This document shows, in pieces, positions 44,001 through 54,415 of a stretch of DNA of 64,000 nt. Source of the DNA: Bradysia coprophila. Lineage: Eukaryota > Arthropoda > Insecta > Diptera > Sciaridae. Below the pieces are notes generated by a model, which was given only the letters and a program-made list of their open reading frames with translations, had not been told where the DNA came from and searched no databases. The DNA lies in contig NW_023503941.1 of assembly GCF_014529535.1 (NCBI RefSeq), forward strand, positions 4,834,942-4,898,941. The letters run 5' to 3'. How positions within the stretch are numbered: the stretch's first letter is position 1; each line of letters starts with the position of its first letter. The position numbers were made by a program, and so were the translations under genes.

Positions 44001-44425
44001 TTTTAACATGTTCGGATGTGATGATGCTAAGAATAGTATTTTTTATTAGTGATGAAAAGTGGGCTGCGCCTCGTTAGGACAAGCTGACGACTAGTCCTAA
44101 AAAAGACCACTTTCATCACGATGTTTTGTGTGCCTGAGAAACATAATGAGACAATTTCAATTTTTCTTGGCAACCATCGTTGTACACTCGATCGCGTCCG
44201 AAAAAATGTATGAAAAGTGTATGAAATTCCATTGTCGTCCTTGTTTATCTAACTAGTTGCCGTGACGAAATTTAACTTTTGCGCATTCTTGCCCACAGCA
44301 TCGGATTTGTGAAAGAAAAAAAAAATTTCATTTAATTTATTCTCCTTCGGTGATGACATCCTTTAAACGGTAAAATTTAATTATCCATGAAACAATCGTC
44401 AGTCTTAATTTTGTCCCAGAAAGTA

Positions 44426-46187
44426 TTATTTATTTATTTATTTATTGAATCAATTCAACAGCCTGTTACAGCCAATAACAGAATTAACATTAAAAAAGAA
44501 ATTACAAATAACAAGAACATAATCAAAAGGAAATCAGAATCAATGGTAACATACAAGTTCGACAACAAGAAAAAAACAACAACCGAGAATGGGTCACATG
44601 ACATACTTATTCTTAACTTTAGCCTTGAACGAACTAAGCGACGTATGAAAAATGTCTAAGCTATTAAAAAGACCATTGTGATTAGATTGCATTCTTATAA
44701 TCGGCGCATTACTCTCCACGTTCGATACATAGGTTGCCGGATAAAATGTTGGAGCTTCGTGTCTACTCGGACGACGTGAATTGTACAAGACCACATCATT
44801 ATCCAAGGCAACTGTAAAACGACCATTGACCACTTTGTAGAGAAAAATTTCGTCAGAAATGAACCGCCTGGATTCTAGCATTGGAAGCTTGAGTCGCGCA
44901 AGTCGTTGTGGATAATCGACGTAATTCCAATTGAACTTTCGATAAAGCATTCGCGTAAACTTTCTCTGAACTCTCTCGATTTTCTCAATGGAATTCTGGT
45001 AAATCGGTGACCATACCACGGTGCAATACTCCACCTGACTACGAACATATGCCTTGTACAAAGTAATGATACTCTCAGGTTTACGGAACCGTTTGCAAGA
45101 ACGGAAGATGAATCCCAACATCTGATACGCTTTCCTTGTAACTCTGTCAATGTGTTCGTTGAAATTCAATTTCTCGTCAAAGGTGACGCCCAAGTCTTTC
45201 TTCAATGAAACTCTTTCCAACACATCGCCAGAGACAACATAATCGTAGATCATTTTTACCGGTTTGAAAGTCATCGTAAGAACTGAGCATTTTTTCACGT
45301 TCAAATGAATTTTGTTGAAAAAGCACCAGCGGCACAACGCATTGATGTCTTCCTGAAGCACAATGGACTCGATTTTACGGGAAATCTTCAGATCGTCCGC
45401 TAACTGAAGGCTGCTACTTTTCAGTTGTTCCACTAAGTCATTGACGAAAATCAAAAACAGCAACGGGCCCAAAACTGATCCCTGCGGCACTCCTGATTTC
45501 GGACGCATTAGAAAAGATCTCGAGTCACCCAGTACCACATATTGAGAGCGATTTGACAAGTAGGACTTAAACCATTCCAATAATGTACCACCAATGCCAA
45601 ACGAGCGCAATTTCATGATCAATAGCCTATGGTCCACCATATCGAATGCCTTAGAGAAGTCCGTGTATATCGTGTCTACCTGCCCACCATTCATAACATT
45701 ATGACATAGAAACGTCATGTGATGTACCAAATTAGTCTGCACTGAACGCCCATAGAAGAACCCATGTTGACATGAACTGATTGATGATTTCACGAAGTCA
45801 AATACCATACGGAAGACCAATTTCTCAAAAATCTTAGCGCTAGCGCAAATGATGCTAACGGGACGGTAATTAGTGACGTCACATTTTTTTCCGGATTTGT
45901 AGATTGGTGAAATAAAGCTGAGTTTCCACAGACCTGGAAAGACACCCTCAGAAAGCGATTTATTAAAAATAATTGACAATGGTAATGACAGCGAATCTTT
46001 GAGTCGAACATAGAAAATTATCGGAATGTTATCAGGACTACTCATCTTATTACAATCGAAACTGCTCAAAATAGAATTCACATCCGATTCACTGATTGTG
46101 ACATCATTCAAACGTAGGCGGTCAATCGACAAATCGTCAAAAATGTCGCTAGTATCTCCACTATCCTGGTAGACTGAATCGAAGAAT
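44426..46187 (-). mobile_element. 5'-truncated Jockey-like non-LTR retrotransposon
   Basis: Contains a long reverse-transcriptase frame and ends on its 3' side in (AAATA)n (TTTATTTATTTATTTA on the plus strand at ~44427-44447). No endonuclease domain is present: upstream of FDSVYQDSGD at ~46180 the frame meets a stop and similarity ends. That is the usual 5' truncation of target-primed insertions. Confidence 0.8.
44594..46132 (-). CDS. Reverse transcriptase of a Jockey-like element (partial)
   Basis: 512 uninterrupted codons. Motifs in order: ISPIYKSGKKCDVTNYRPVS (residues ~73-92), TDFSKAFD (~157-164), SGVPQGSVLGPLLF (~213-226), LQLADDLKI (~242-250, the catalytic DD), the thumb LGVTFDEKLNF, and the C-terminal YKAYVRSQVEYCTVVWSP. 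The usual Phe/Tyr before ADD is Leu here, which may reduce activity. The nominal first codon is TTG and the frame continues upstream to ~46180, so this is not a genuine start. The intact frame suggests a fairly recent insertion. Confidence 0.85.
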   Translation of the reverse strand: MSIDRLRLNDVTISESDVNSILSSFDCNKMSSPDNIPIIFYVRLKDSLSLPLSIIFNKSLSEGVFPGLWKLSFISPIYKSGKKCDVTNYRPVSIICASAKIFEKLVFRMVFDFVKSSISSCQHGFFYGRSVQTNLVHHMTFLCHNVMNGGQVDTIYTDFSKAFDMVDHRLLIMKLRSFGIGGTLLEWFKSYLSNRSQYVVLGDSRSFLMRPKSGVPQGSVLGPLLFLIFVNDLVEQLKSSSLQLADDLKISRKIESIVLQEDINALCRWCFFNKIHLNVKKCSVLTMTFKPVKMIYDYVVSGDVLERVSLKKDLGVTFDEKLNFNEHIDRVTRKAYQMLGFIFRSCKRFRKPESIITLYKAYVRSQVEYCTVVWSPIYQNSIEKIERVQRKFTRMLYRKFNWNYVDYPQRLARLKLPMLESRRFISDEIFLYKVVNGRFTVALDNDVVLYNSRRPSRHEAPTFYPATYVSNVESNAPIIRMQSNHNGLFNSLDIFHTSLSSFKAKVKNKYVM

Positions 46188-46311
46188 CGTTATGGGAGCT
46201 AATCTCAACCATATAGGATATGGGACTACAGTCAACTGTCTACTATCACTAATCTATAAGAGAACGACGTAGAGATGTTGTCTCGGCCAAAGCCGGATAG
46301 TGAATGCTTTA

Positions 46312-46682
46312 TGCTCAAAACAAACGAGGCATTGAAAACGTGTTTTGGTCCTAGTTTTCATTGACAGATGCAGCAGTCGCGATTTTGAATAGAAAAAGTT
46401 CTAACTTCATTTGACAGTTTCGAAAATTTCGTCATGAAAAATAGGACCAAAACACGTTTTCAATAGGTTTGTTCCAAGGCCATATGAATTGTCAAATTTC
46501 GTCCATAGAACCATAACCTCAATAATACCTCTGTGTAAATCGCGTAGGCGACGTTGCTCGATTTGTATGAAATATCACGTAAGCGACGTTGCTATGGATG
46601 AAATTGTCGTTGTTCGGGTTGTCAAAGTTCGTGTTTACAGTTACTTGGAACAAACCTATGCCTCGTTTGTTTTGAGCATTAT
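46312..46682. mobile_element. Nested palindromic MITE
   Basis: ATGCTCAAAACAAACGAGGC at the left end is inverted perfectly at ~46662-46682. Inside, TTGAAAACGTGTTTTGGTCC is inverted at ~46445-46465, and ATAGGTTTGTTCCAAG at ~46465 is inverted at ~46646. It looks like one foldback element inserted into another. Confidence 0.65.
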
Positions 46683-46707
46683 TGCCACAATGTACTCGGT
46701 ATATATA

Positions 46708-47961
46708 TAGGATCAGGCAAGGCCGTAGCCTAATAAAACATCCGACTTTTCTCAACGTAAACGAATCAAATTTTATTTAAATCTTTCTTCATCTACGGTT
46801 CGCCTGAAACTGATTAACAATCATACTCTCTCATGTCAACAACTGTTCTAGTTAACAAAAGGATATCTGCATTCGAATAGTTAATTGACCTATGCCAACT
46901 ACTCGGTTCCCACACAACCCCCTCTTAACAAAACATTTGTCCTCAAATGTGTTCAACCACACAGCCCTCTTTACAAATATAACGAATGGTAAATCCACAA
47001 ATGTAACGAATGATAAATCCAAACACTTTTGCCATATTCATCGCCACTGCAACGTTTCATGTTCACATCAAAATCGTCCACATTCACATTCCTCGTATAT
47101 TCGAAACTCAAAATTATCCAAGTCGTCGCATCGTATGATCCGAAAATTATACAACCAGCCTTGCCGCACGATTCCGATTTACCAACCAAATCGAAGTTCA
47201 ACATATTAGCGACAATTGTACTGCAAATCACTGTTCGATCCGTTTTTTGTTGTTGTCTCGCCGACCTGCTTATTGTTTCGAATTGTATACACCACGTTGC
47301 TGTCGATTCGATGTTTCTGGAACTTTCAAAGTTCGTATGCCAACTTTAAAATTACTTTTTCGTCGCGTTGCGTGTTCGTTTTCTTTCCAGCTTCTTTTCG
47401 TCCCATCTCAGTATTTACTTCTTAGCAGTTGTTTGTTATCTTCATTTCGATTTGTTCGGCGTAAATCCACTCAGCATTCACCCGGACTCTTTGCGATTTG
47501 TTCGGCGTAAATCCACTCAGCATTCACCCGGACTCTTTGCGATTTGTTCGGCGTAAATCCACTCAGCATTCACCCGGACTCTTTGCGATTCTTTTCTCCA
47601 CGTGCTTCTTTTCATTTACTTTCGGTTTTCTATTGTTCAAAATCGTCTTTACACAATTCACTTTGCAAACTTTAAATGGATTTTCTCAATTGTCTTTTAA
47701 TTTTTCTCACAATTTACATCCCTTAAAGGTCCAAAAGCGGTTGAGCCTCCATATAGGATCAGGCAAGGCCGTAGCCTAATAAAACATCCGACTTTTCTCA
47801 ACGTAAACGAATCAAATTTTATTTAAATCTTTCTTCATCTACGGTTCGCCTGAAACTGATTAACAATCATACTCTCTCATGTCAACAACTGTTCTAGTTA
47901 ACAAAAGGATATCTGCAATCGACTAATTAATTGACCTGTGCCAACTACTCGGTTCCCACAT
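46708..47961 (-). mobile_element. TRIM-like LTR element (two ~210-bp LTRs, no pol)
   Basis: Direct repeats 46708-46919 and ~47753-47961 are almost identical (ATAGGATCAGGCAAGGCCGT ... ACTCGGTTCCCACA). On the minus strand the LTR starts TGTGGGAACC and the internal region ends in the purine tract AAGAGGGGGTTG directly before it. TATAT flanks both sides, as a 5-bp duplication. The ~830-bp interior has no reverse transcriptase and includes a 46-bp triplication. Size and content fit a terminal-repeat retrotransposon in miniature. Confidence 0.7.
47448..47590. repeat. 46-bp tandem repeat, three copies, inside the TRIM
   Basis: CGATTTGTTCGGCGTAAATC starts at 47448, 47494 and 47540. A truncated CGATT follows at 47586. 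Confidence 0.85.
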
Positions 47962-48149
47962 ATATACTACTACTTGATGCTTGACAATTCAATGGCAAAC
48001 TGTGATCACCACAGTATAAATGAACTGTTTCACTTCTGCTACAGTCAATGGTAATTCTGTGTGGACAAATCTCAGCATTCTGTTAAAAATGTCCCGTACA
48101 GGTGAGAAATTAGCAATTAACATAGAAAGCAGTTAACGTGATGGCCTAT

Positions 48150-48410
48150 GACCCACGAACGGACCTCTCGTCCGAATTGGTAATGTCATTTGACTCCTTG
48201 AAGTAAAATTGTAAACAAAATAAAATGAGATGCTGGACATCGTCACCCACACGAATGTCTTATATCCTTCTTCCAGTAATAATGGCAGCACAACGGTGCT
48301 GAGAACATTCAGGTATTTCTCGATGGTTATTTTTCCACAGAATGTTTGGATTTTGGTGGGTCCTCTTTGTGACACGGCCACACACCCACGCATTCACGAG
48401 CCGAATTTCG
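48150..48410 (-). pseudogene. Tc1/mariner-like transposase fragment
   Basis: The minus-strand frame reads AVSQRGPTKIQTFCGKITIE and KYLNVLSTVVLPLLLEEG. This resembles the region after the second catalytic Asp of Tc1-like transposases (pattern G-x-x-x-I-x-x-I-x-G-x-M-x-x-x-x-Y). The rest of the protein and the TIRs are not visible. Just upstream (47966-48120) a TATA-like AGTATAAATG and ATGTCCCGTACAG|GTGAGA suggest an unrelated first exon, unsupported further. Confidence 0.35.
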
Positions 48411-48797
48411 ATATGTTAGGGCTTTTGGCTTTTATTAAGGCTTTTAATGCATCTGCGTTGTCCAAAATAAGCGACCAAATGACAGTTAAAAAATCTGCCT
48501 TGGTGCTTTGTTTGCACTGCAGGTGATTCAACGGAAAAAATGATTAGCTCACACCATGAGTTTTTATTGGTGTTTTGCCAAAATTTATAATCACAATTAC
48601 TGTATCGTCCACATTTATGGCCATTTATTGTGTGTTATCAGCTATGTGAGAAGACAATATCCGCACCGATAATGAATCTTGAAAGACAGTTCATCGAAAC
48701 GATGAGTAGCTTGGCTATGAGGTGGAGTCCCGTCATAGTAGTTTATCGAGATCGATAAATTCAACTCGCCCATAAATCAGTTCGGTTGTAAGGTTGT

Positions 48798-49530
48798 TTG
48801 ATGAACATTTTTGATGAATTTTTGTTGAAAAGTAGACGTCGACGGAGAGTTCAAGTTCTGGGCTTTGCAGATGACTTGGATCTCGCCAGTCGTACACACT
48901 TTCACAAATCTGAAAATTCAAGCGGAAAGAATGAGCCCAATACGGTTGCCAATCAACAAGGGGACGTGATAAGCATTGTAGTTGAATTAGTTGATGGATC
49001 CATCTATCTTGGAGTGTGGATTCGTTCCGATGGCGATAATACACCTGAAATACAAAGACGAATTACGGCGGCAAGCAGATGCTATTACGGTCTAATCAAA
49101 CATCTATGCTCCAAGTTGATATCGAAGAAAACGAAGTGCCAAGTTTACAAAACGCTCATTCGTCCAGTTCTGATCTATGGATGCGAATCTAAGACGGCGA
49201 AGAGAAGTGATGAACAGTTGCTCCTAGCGCTCGAGCGTAAAGTCCTTCGGAGCGATGCGTGGAGGCGAAAGGGAAAGGTGGCGGCGACGATGGAACTTAC
49301 AATTGAAACGTGATTTTGACGAGCCGGATATAGTGGCAGTGGTGAAAGTCCAACACGGTTGAGATGGGAAGGGCATGTATCAACCATGGATAGAAACAGA
49401 GCTTCCTCAATGTTATTCCGAAGTGATCCAGAAGCTGGGAATAAGAGGTTGAAAAAGTGCAGCGAACGGTTGGACACGCTGGAACCAGATTCTCGACCTG
49501 ACCAAGGCTCACAAATGCATGTACGTAAAC
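48798..49530 (+). pseudogene. RTE-like reverse transcriptase remnant
   Basis: VQVLGFADDLDL is the catalytic region. IYLGVWIRSDGDNTPEIQRR, RCYYGLIKHLCSK and YKTLIRPVLIYGCES are the classic thumb and C-terminal motifs. The frame breaks near 49280-49320. Further fragments (EPDIVAVVKV, then DTLEPDSRPDQ) appear in other frames. 5' truncated and dead. Confidence 0.75.
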
Positions 49531-49673
49531 ATTGACGGGAATTCAGCTAAATTTTTTTCAATTCATTCATAAAAAAGATCACCGGAATGACACCGCTCAA
49601 AGGTATTCGTCATCGAATGTGTCTTAGCAATTAAAGTCGCGCATATCTTTCGACGACCATAAAATATTTCGAA

Positions 49674-49680
49674 TATAAAA
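49674..49680 (+). promoter_or_regulatory. TATA box of the chitin-binding protein gene
   Basis: TATAAAA, with the arthropod initiator TCAGTT at 49708-49713, about 35 bases downstream. The ATG is at 49763. Confidence 0.65.
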
Positions 49681-49762
49681 AGACGATTTTTGTTGTTCCT
49701 AAGCATTCAGTTTTACTGTCTATCGATTTAAACGAGACAAACACGGAGATCTAGTGAAAAAA

Positions 49763-50824
49763 ATGGGCGAAAAGTTGTTTATAGTTGTGTTGGTACTGCT
49801 CCACTATTGCCTATTCACTACAGCAGATTGTGTCCACGATAGTCGACATCCTCATAGCGGAAATTGTGAACATTACTATCGATGCATCTACGGCACATTG
49901 TACGAATTAAGTTGCCCGGATGGTTTACATTTCAATGTCAACACTGCGGACTGTGATTCACCCGACAACGCCAATTGTAAAAACGAAGACGAATGTGTCA
50001 ACGACGATCTACTTCCACATGCCGAGAGCTGTGAATTGTTCTACAAGTGTTCGGAAGGCACTTTACAAGTTCTTAGCTGTCCCGATGGTCTACATTTTAA
50101 TCCGATTGCAAAACAATGTGACTGGCCTGCAGAAGCGAAGTGTGCCATCGGTGAACACACTTGCGTCGATGGAGATCTATTTCCTCATGCAGAAAGTTGT
50201 CAGCTGTTTTACCAATGCTCTGGAGCTAGTCTACAGGTTCAAAGTTGTCCTGATGGACTACATTTCGATTCGATTGGAAAACAGTGCGACTGGCCTGCCG
50301 TGGCTAAGTGCGCCGTTACTGAGGACAAATGCGTTGACGGCGATCTATTTCCTCATGAAGGAAGCTGTCAGATGTTTTACCAATGCTCTGGGGCGAGTCT
50401 AGAGCTTCAGAGTTGTCCCGAAGGACTGCACTTTAGTCCGACTGGAAAATTCTGTGATTGGCCGGAAGAAGCTAAATGTGAAAATACGGCGGAAAAATGT
50501 ACCGACGGAGATCTGTATGCGCATAAAGAAAGCTGTGAACTGTTTTACCAATGCTCTGGAGGAAGTTTGCACGTACAAAGCTGCCCGGCAGGACTTCATT
50601 TCAACTCAGTTGGCAATACTTGTGATTTCCCTGAAGAGGCACAATGTGATGTGGAAAAAGAAAAGTGTACTGATGGAGATCTATTACCTTATTCGGAGGC
50701 GTGCGACCAATTTTTCCTGTGCGTTCAAGGTGGATTGTATCTGCTCAGTTGTCCGGATAGACACCATTTCGATGCTAATGAAAAGCTTTGTGTTCTGACT
50801 TCGAATTTTCCTGGAACTTGCTGA
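49763..50824 (+). CDS. Peritrophin-like protein with six chitin-binding (CBM14) domains
   Basis: Extracellular chitin-binding protein, as in peritrophic matrix or cuticle. The start is the ATG at 49763 (MGEKLFIVVLVLL), because the longer frame begins with GTG. 353 residues, single exon, with a signal peptide ending near TTADC. Six CBM14/ChtBD2 domains of ~50-55 residues follow back-to-back. Each has six cysteines and the aromatic core (for example CELFYKCSEG, SCPDGLHFN, CDWPAEAKC). The first and last domains are the most divergent. There is no mucin linker and no catalytic domain. The promoter has TATA plus Inr and a poly(A) signal AATAAA lies near 50914, so the gene looks complete and functional. 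Confidence 0.9.
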   Translation: MGEKLFIVVLVLLHYCLFTTADCVHDSRHPHSGNCEHYYRCIYGTLYELSCPDGLHFNVNTADCDSPDNANCKNEDECVNDDLLPHAESCELFYKCSEGTLQVLSCPDGLHFNPIAKQCDWPAEAKCAIGEHTCVDGDLFPHAESCQLFYQCSGASLQVQSCPDGLHFDSIGKQCDWPAVAKCAVTEDKCVDGDLFPHEGSCQMFYQCSGASLELQSCPEGLHFSPTGKFCDWPEEAKCENTAEKCTDGDLYAHKESCELFYQCSGGSLHVQSCPAGLHFNSVGNTCDFPEEAQCDVEKEKCTDGDLLPYSEACDQFFLCVQGGLYLLSCPDRHHFDANEKLCVLTSNFPGTC

Positions 50825-51979
50825 TAACTTGCATATCTGATGAATCTGACGGAACTTGAAGTAATTTATCCTTTTATTAGTGGAAACGCTTTGTTTGTTA
50901 CGTTCAATTATTGAATAAATAGAATGAAAGATTTTATCTTTATTCGCTTGCTTGGTTCGTTGGTTGACATCGTGACTGCTGCAGATGTAACTTTGTGAAT
51001 ATCTTTAAAAACCTCCATTGAATGCTCTCAGGCTACAGACTATGTGTTGAATGGACTGTTACTGGATGGCCGCAATCACAAGCCGGATCGTCATTAAAAA
51101 ATTGACCAGATCTACCGTGTCCAGTCCGGAGACGGTTTAATTTGACCCACAGTCTTAGAGGGAGTTCGAAACCCGGAGGTCTGTCTGATACTTAGCCAAT
51201 TAAGTTATTACGATCGGGATTGTTTTGCTCCCGTCCATAGCTCCAACTATCGGTAACATCTACTTCACAATGTGCAAATTATCTGCGGATTTCCATGCTG
51301 GCTTTCGCGTCAAATTCAAACACTAACATTTCCTCTTAAACTTAGAATCGATAGACAAATCGGTGTACACTCCTGAGTTAATCGACTGAGCGCTGTTGTT
51401 GAATCAATTAAACATTTTATCGAAGAGAAAATGAAATGGGAAGTTTTAAAAGGATTGAGGAAGAACTGTTTCGAATTGTTGGAACTGAGTCTGCTTTTGT
51501 GGGGTGGACAACTGTCGCATGTCACGAAAAAAGAACTGCTCCATCCTTCACAGTTTTCAAATATCCAAAGAAAACAAAAAGTTACATTTCATCCACCTGG
51601 AGCAGACAGTCACGCACGGGGACGTATAACACGCTGTATTTGCTGACGATGATTCCGAAGAAGAAAGCAAAGCATCGGAAGAAATATTCAAGTTATGTGA
51701 ACGACGAGTGGACGAGTGGTGGATGTTATTAAAACTTGCAAAAGTAAGAACGGCAGTGACTTTGTCACTCATAACACCTTATAGTTTTTCAAAAGGGTCG
51801 CAATCGGCACGGAATTTTTATCGACCAACCCACACTCTTGGCTAAACAATGAATAATGAAAATGTGGACGAGAATTCGTAAAAGATTTTGATTTGAAAAC
51901 ATTTATTCGTCAAACGATTACAAAAATTGTTAAAAAGCAACATTGAATCTAACTGACAAAAACACAATAACTTGCGACA
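50825..51979. other. 3' UTR then no gene recognised
   Basis: After the poly(A) signal at ~50914, the only protein-like frame is 51436-51732 (+, GSFKRIEEELFRIVGTESAF...), without a recognised domain. It may be a decayed element. Confidence 0.35.
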
Positions 51980-53154
51980 TCACTGTGATGCAAGCTTTAT
52001 CCTGCGACGAAAGATCTCACGAGAAGCACTCTCGTTGTACACGTCGGCAAACCTCTCGAACTCCCTACACGTCGGCAAACCTCTCGAACTCCCTACACGT
52101 CGCTGCGACTGGTTCATTATACCCGTAGCTGGTTCTATGCGAAGGAGGACGAAAGACGTTCGTTCGGCGAAAGCTGTATGAGTGGATCGGCCTATTGCGA
52201 TACGAATCAAAGAGTTCAACCAGCGACGGTGCACGAACCCTACCAGTAAGCACGTCGTACATGACCATCACTCGGGCATTCCTACGTCTTTCGGAAAGTC
52301 GTTCCAAACCCAGGATTTTCCGTCGTTCGTCGTAAGCTCATATCTACGATTCCTTCGAACCGTGCGTCTAAGCGCATAGATCACAAAGCGCTTCTGGACC
52401 GACTCGATGTAGGTACACGTGTCGCTGCTGGATGGAGACCAAATCACTGAGGAATATTCAAGATGTGATCTGACATGAGCATTATAAATGCTTGCCAGAC
52501 ACTTGACGTTCCGGAATTCGGCACAAATCCTCTTCAAAAAGCCCAACATGGAGAACGCTTTGGCGACTTTCAAACTAATATGAGGCCTGAACGTAGGTTG
52601 GGGGTCCAAAAGTACACCGAGGTCAGTCACAAGATTCACTCGCACTAAGTCAGCACCATTGATGTTGTAAACGAAGACGACTGGTTCCTTGATCCTGTAG
52701 AATGACATAGCTTTACACTTCCCAACGTTGATCGTCATTCGATTCTCACGGCACCACGTTGCAAACGAATTGACGTCAGCTTGCATATCAAGGGCATCCA
52801 TCAAACAAGTGATCACATGGACTTGAGATCATCAGCAAACAAACTGCAGTTAGCCACGTCGTTGAAAAATAAAATGAATAAAAGTGGCCCAAGGTGGCTG
52901 CCTTGTGGCAAGCCAGATGTAACAAGGAACGGTTCAGAGTCATGTCCCATAACTCTGACAAATTGGACTCTGTCCGTGAGGTAAGTCTGAATCCAGTCTA
53001 ACAAGCAAGGTTGGAAGCCTAATTCACGTAACTTTCGCACCAGATAGCTATGCCGAACCTGATCAAAAGCCTTTTGAATATCAGTGTACGCTGCATCGAC
53101 TTGTGACCTCGATTCGATGGCGGTGATCAATAGCACAGCGGAGAGAGGAGTCAA
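51980..53154 (-). pseudogene. Jockey-like reverse transcriptase pseudogene
   Basis: Minus-strand fragments in order: VDAAYTDIQKAFDQVRHSYL, SGLPQGSHLGPLLFILFFND and SLFADDLKS (53154-52813). A frame change follows, then VNSFATWCRENRMTINVGKC, VTDLGVLLDPQPTF, YNAHVRSHLEYSSVIWSPS (52816-52268), and a further frame for the C-terminus. A CTCGAACTCCCTACACGTCG unit is triplicated at ~52020-52100 inside it. 5' truncated, at least two frameshifts. Confidence 0.8.
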
Positions 53155-53768
53155 ATTAATGTCAGACTATTTAAATTGGTTCTCTAAAGATGATGAGGAA
53201 ACAGGAGACATTTATCAAGTTGTTTCGTTGAGCCGGAAAGAATTTCCTTCAAACATTTGGTTCCGTTTTGAAATGACAGAAAATGTCACAAAATTTTTCG
53301 CTATTTTGAGCTAATTATTCTGACAAATCGTCAGATGAGTAGCGAGATTAATATTGCTAACTGCATTTAAACCTTCTTTTTCATAAAAAATTTAAAAAGA
53401 AAGAAAAGTAGAACAAGCAAAAAGGAAGAAATTTTGGAAATTACCGTGAAATATCGACTCACGTTCAATGAACACAACGCAATAATATTTTCAAAAAAAA
53501 CATTTATTTAGACAACTCCATGTCCATTTGGATAACGATGGTCTCAGTACATGGAACATTTTGATTGTAGGACGAAGAGGAACGAGAATTGATAATGTTC
53601 ACTGCATTTGTTACATAAATAAAATAATTCAGGAATGTAAAGAGTTCAGATGTCAGATTCTTTCGATCGATATTATCGATAATTTTGAACATGGTAGACG
53701 TAGTTGCAAAAAAAACTGAGTCTGACAACACTGCAGTCAATGCTAGATTGTAGGCTAGATACGTCTTT
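53155..53768. other. No gene recognised
   Basis: AT-rich. Short frames at 53504-53740 on both strands carry no recognisable features. Confidence 0.35.
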
Positions 53769-54140
53769 TTGCAACTACTTCAGGATTTTGGCTAGAAAGC
53801 TGAAGTAGTGCCAAAAGTAGTGGTTATAAGATTGTTTTGCCACTACTTTTGCAACTACTTTTGCCACTACTTTTGCTGAAGTAGTGGAAAAACAATTCTC
53901 AAAGTTTTGCAACTACTTTTGCGGAAGCATTGGCAAAGGTAGTATCCAAAGTTTTGCAACTACTTTTGCCACTACTTTTGCATATACTTTTGCATCTACT
54001 TTTACAACTCATTTTGCTGAAGTAGTGGCAAAATAGTTTCAAAGTATTGCATCTACTTTTCCAACTACTTTTGCATGTACTTTCACCACTACTTTTGATG
54101 ACTTAGTTGCAAAAACGGTTCTCAAAGTTCTGCAACTACT
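53769..54140. repeat. Degenerate tandem repeat (TTTTGCAACTAC / TTTTGCCACTAC)
   Basis: The 12-bp word ACTACTTTTGC(A/C) and its partial inverse TGAAGTAGTGGCAAAA alternate for ~370 bp. The array abuts the truncated 3' end of the F-box gene. Confidence 0.8.
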
Positions 54141-54415
54141 TAGTAGCTAAAGAATATGACAATGTTATGGGTTCGTCTGCCACGCGAATAACCTGGAATC
54201 CATATATTACCTTTGTAAATCTTCAAATGAAGTGTCTTCGGCCGGGCACGATGTCCGAAATTCTTCTCATATTTCAACATTTCCGTGTAAAAGTTATCCA
54301 GTGGAAACAGAGCATTCAATTGGATTAATTCAATTTTTGGACAATTTATGATGAATTTGATCAGCGCCGGTAAATCATGACTGGTGTAATTGCGGAAAAC
54401 GAGGAACGACATGTC
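54140..54415 (-). pseudogene. In-frame continuation of the F-box gene beyond the stop
   Basis: Immediately after the TAA the same frame reads DMSFLVFRNYTSHDLPALIK, FPLDNFYTEMLKYEKNFGHR and WIPGYSRGRRTHNIVI, then runs into tandem-repeat sequence. The paralogue at 63610-64000 encodes the same residues and then a transmembrane tail absent here. Confidence 0.7.

Noticed and set aside
47247-47779. Overlapping frames with a repeated FVRRKSTQHSPGLFAIC unit
   Set aside because: They only read the 46-bp tandem repeat inside the TRIM and lack any start context or domain.
49754-49762. Start of the chitin-binding protein at 49754
   Set aside because: That codon is GTG. The ATG at 49763 fits the signal peptide and TATA/Inr spacing.
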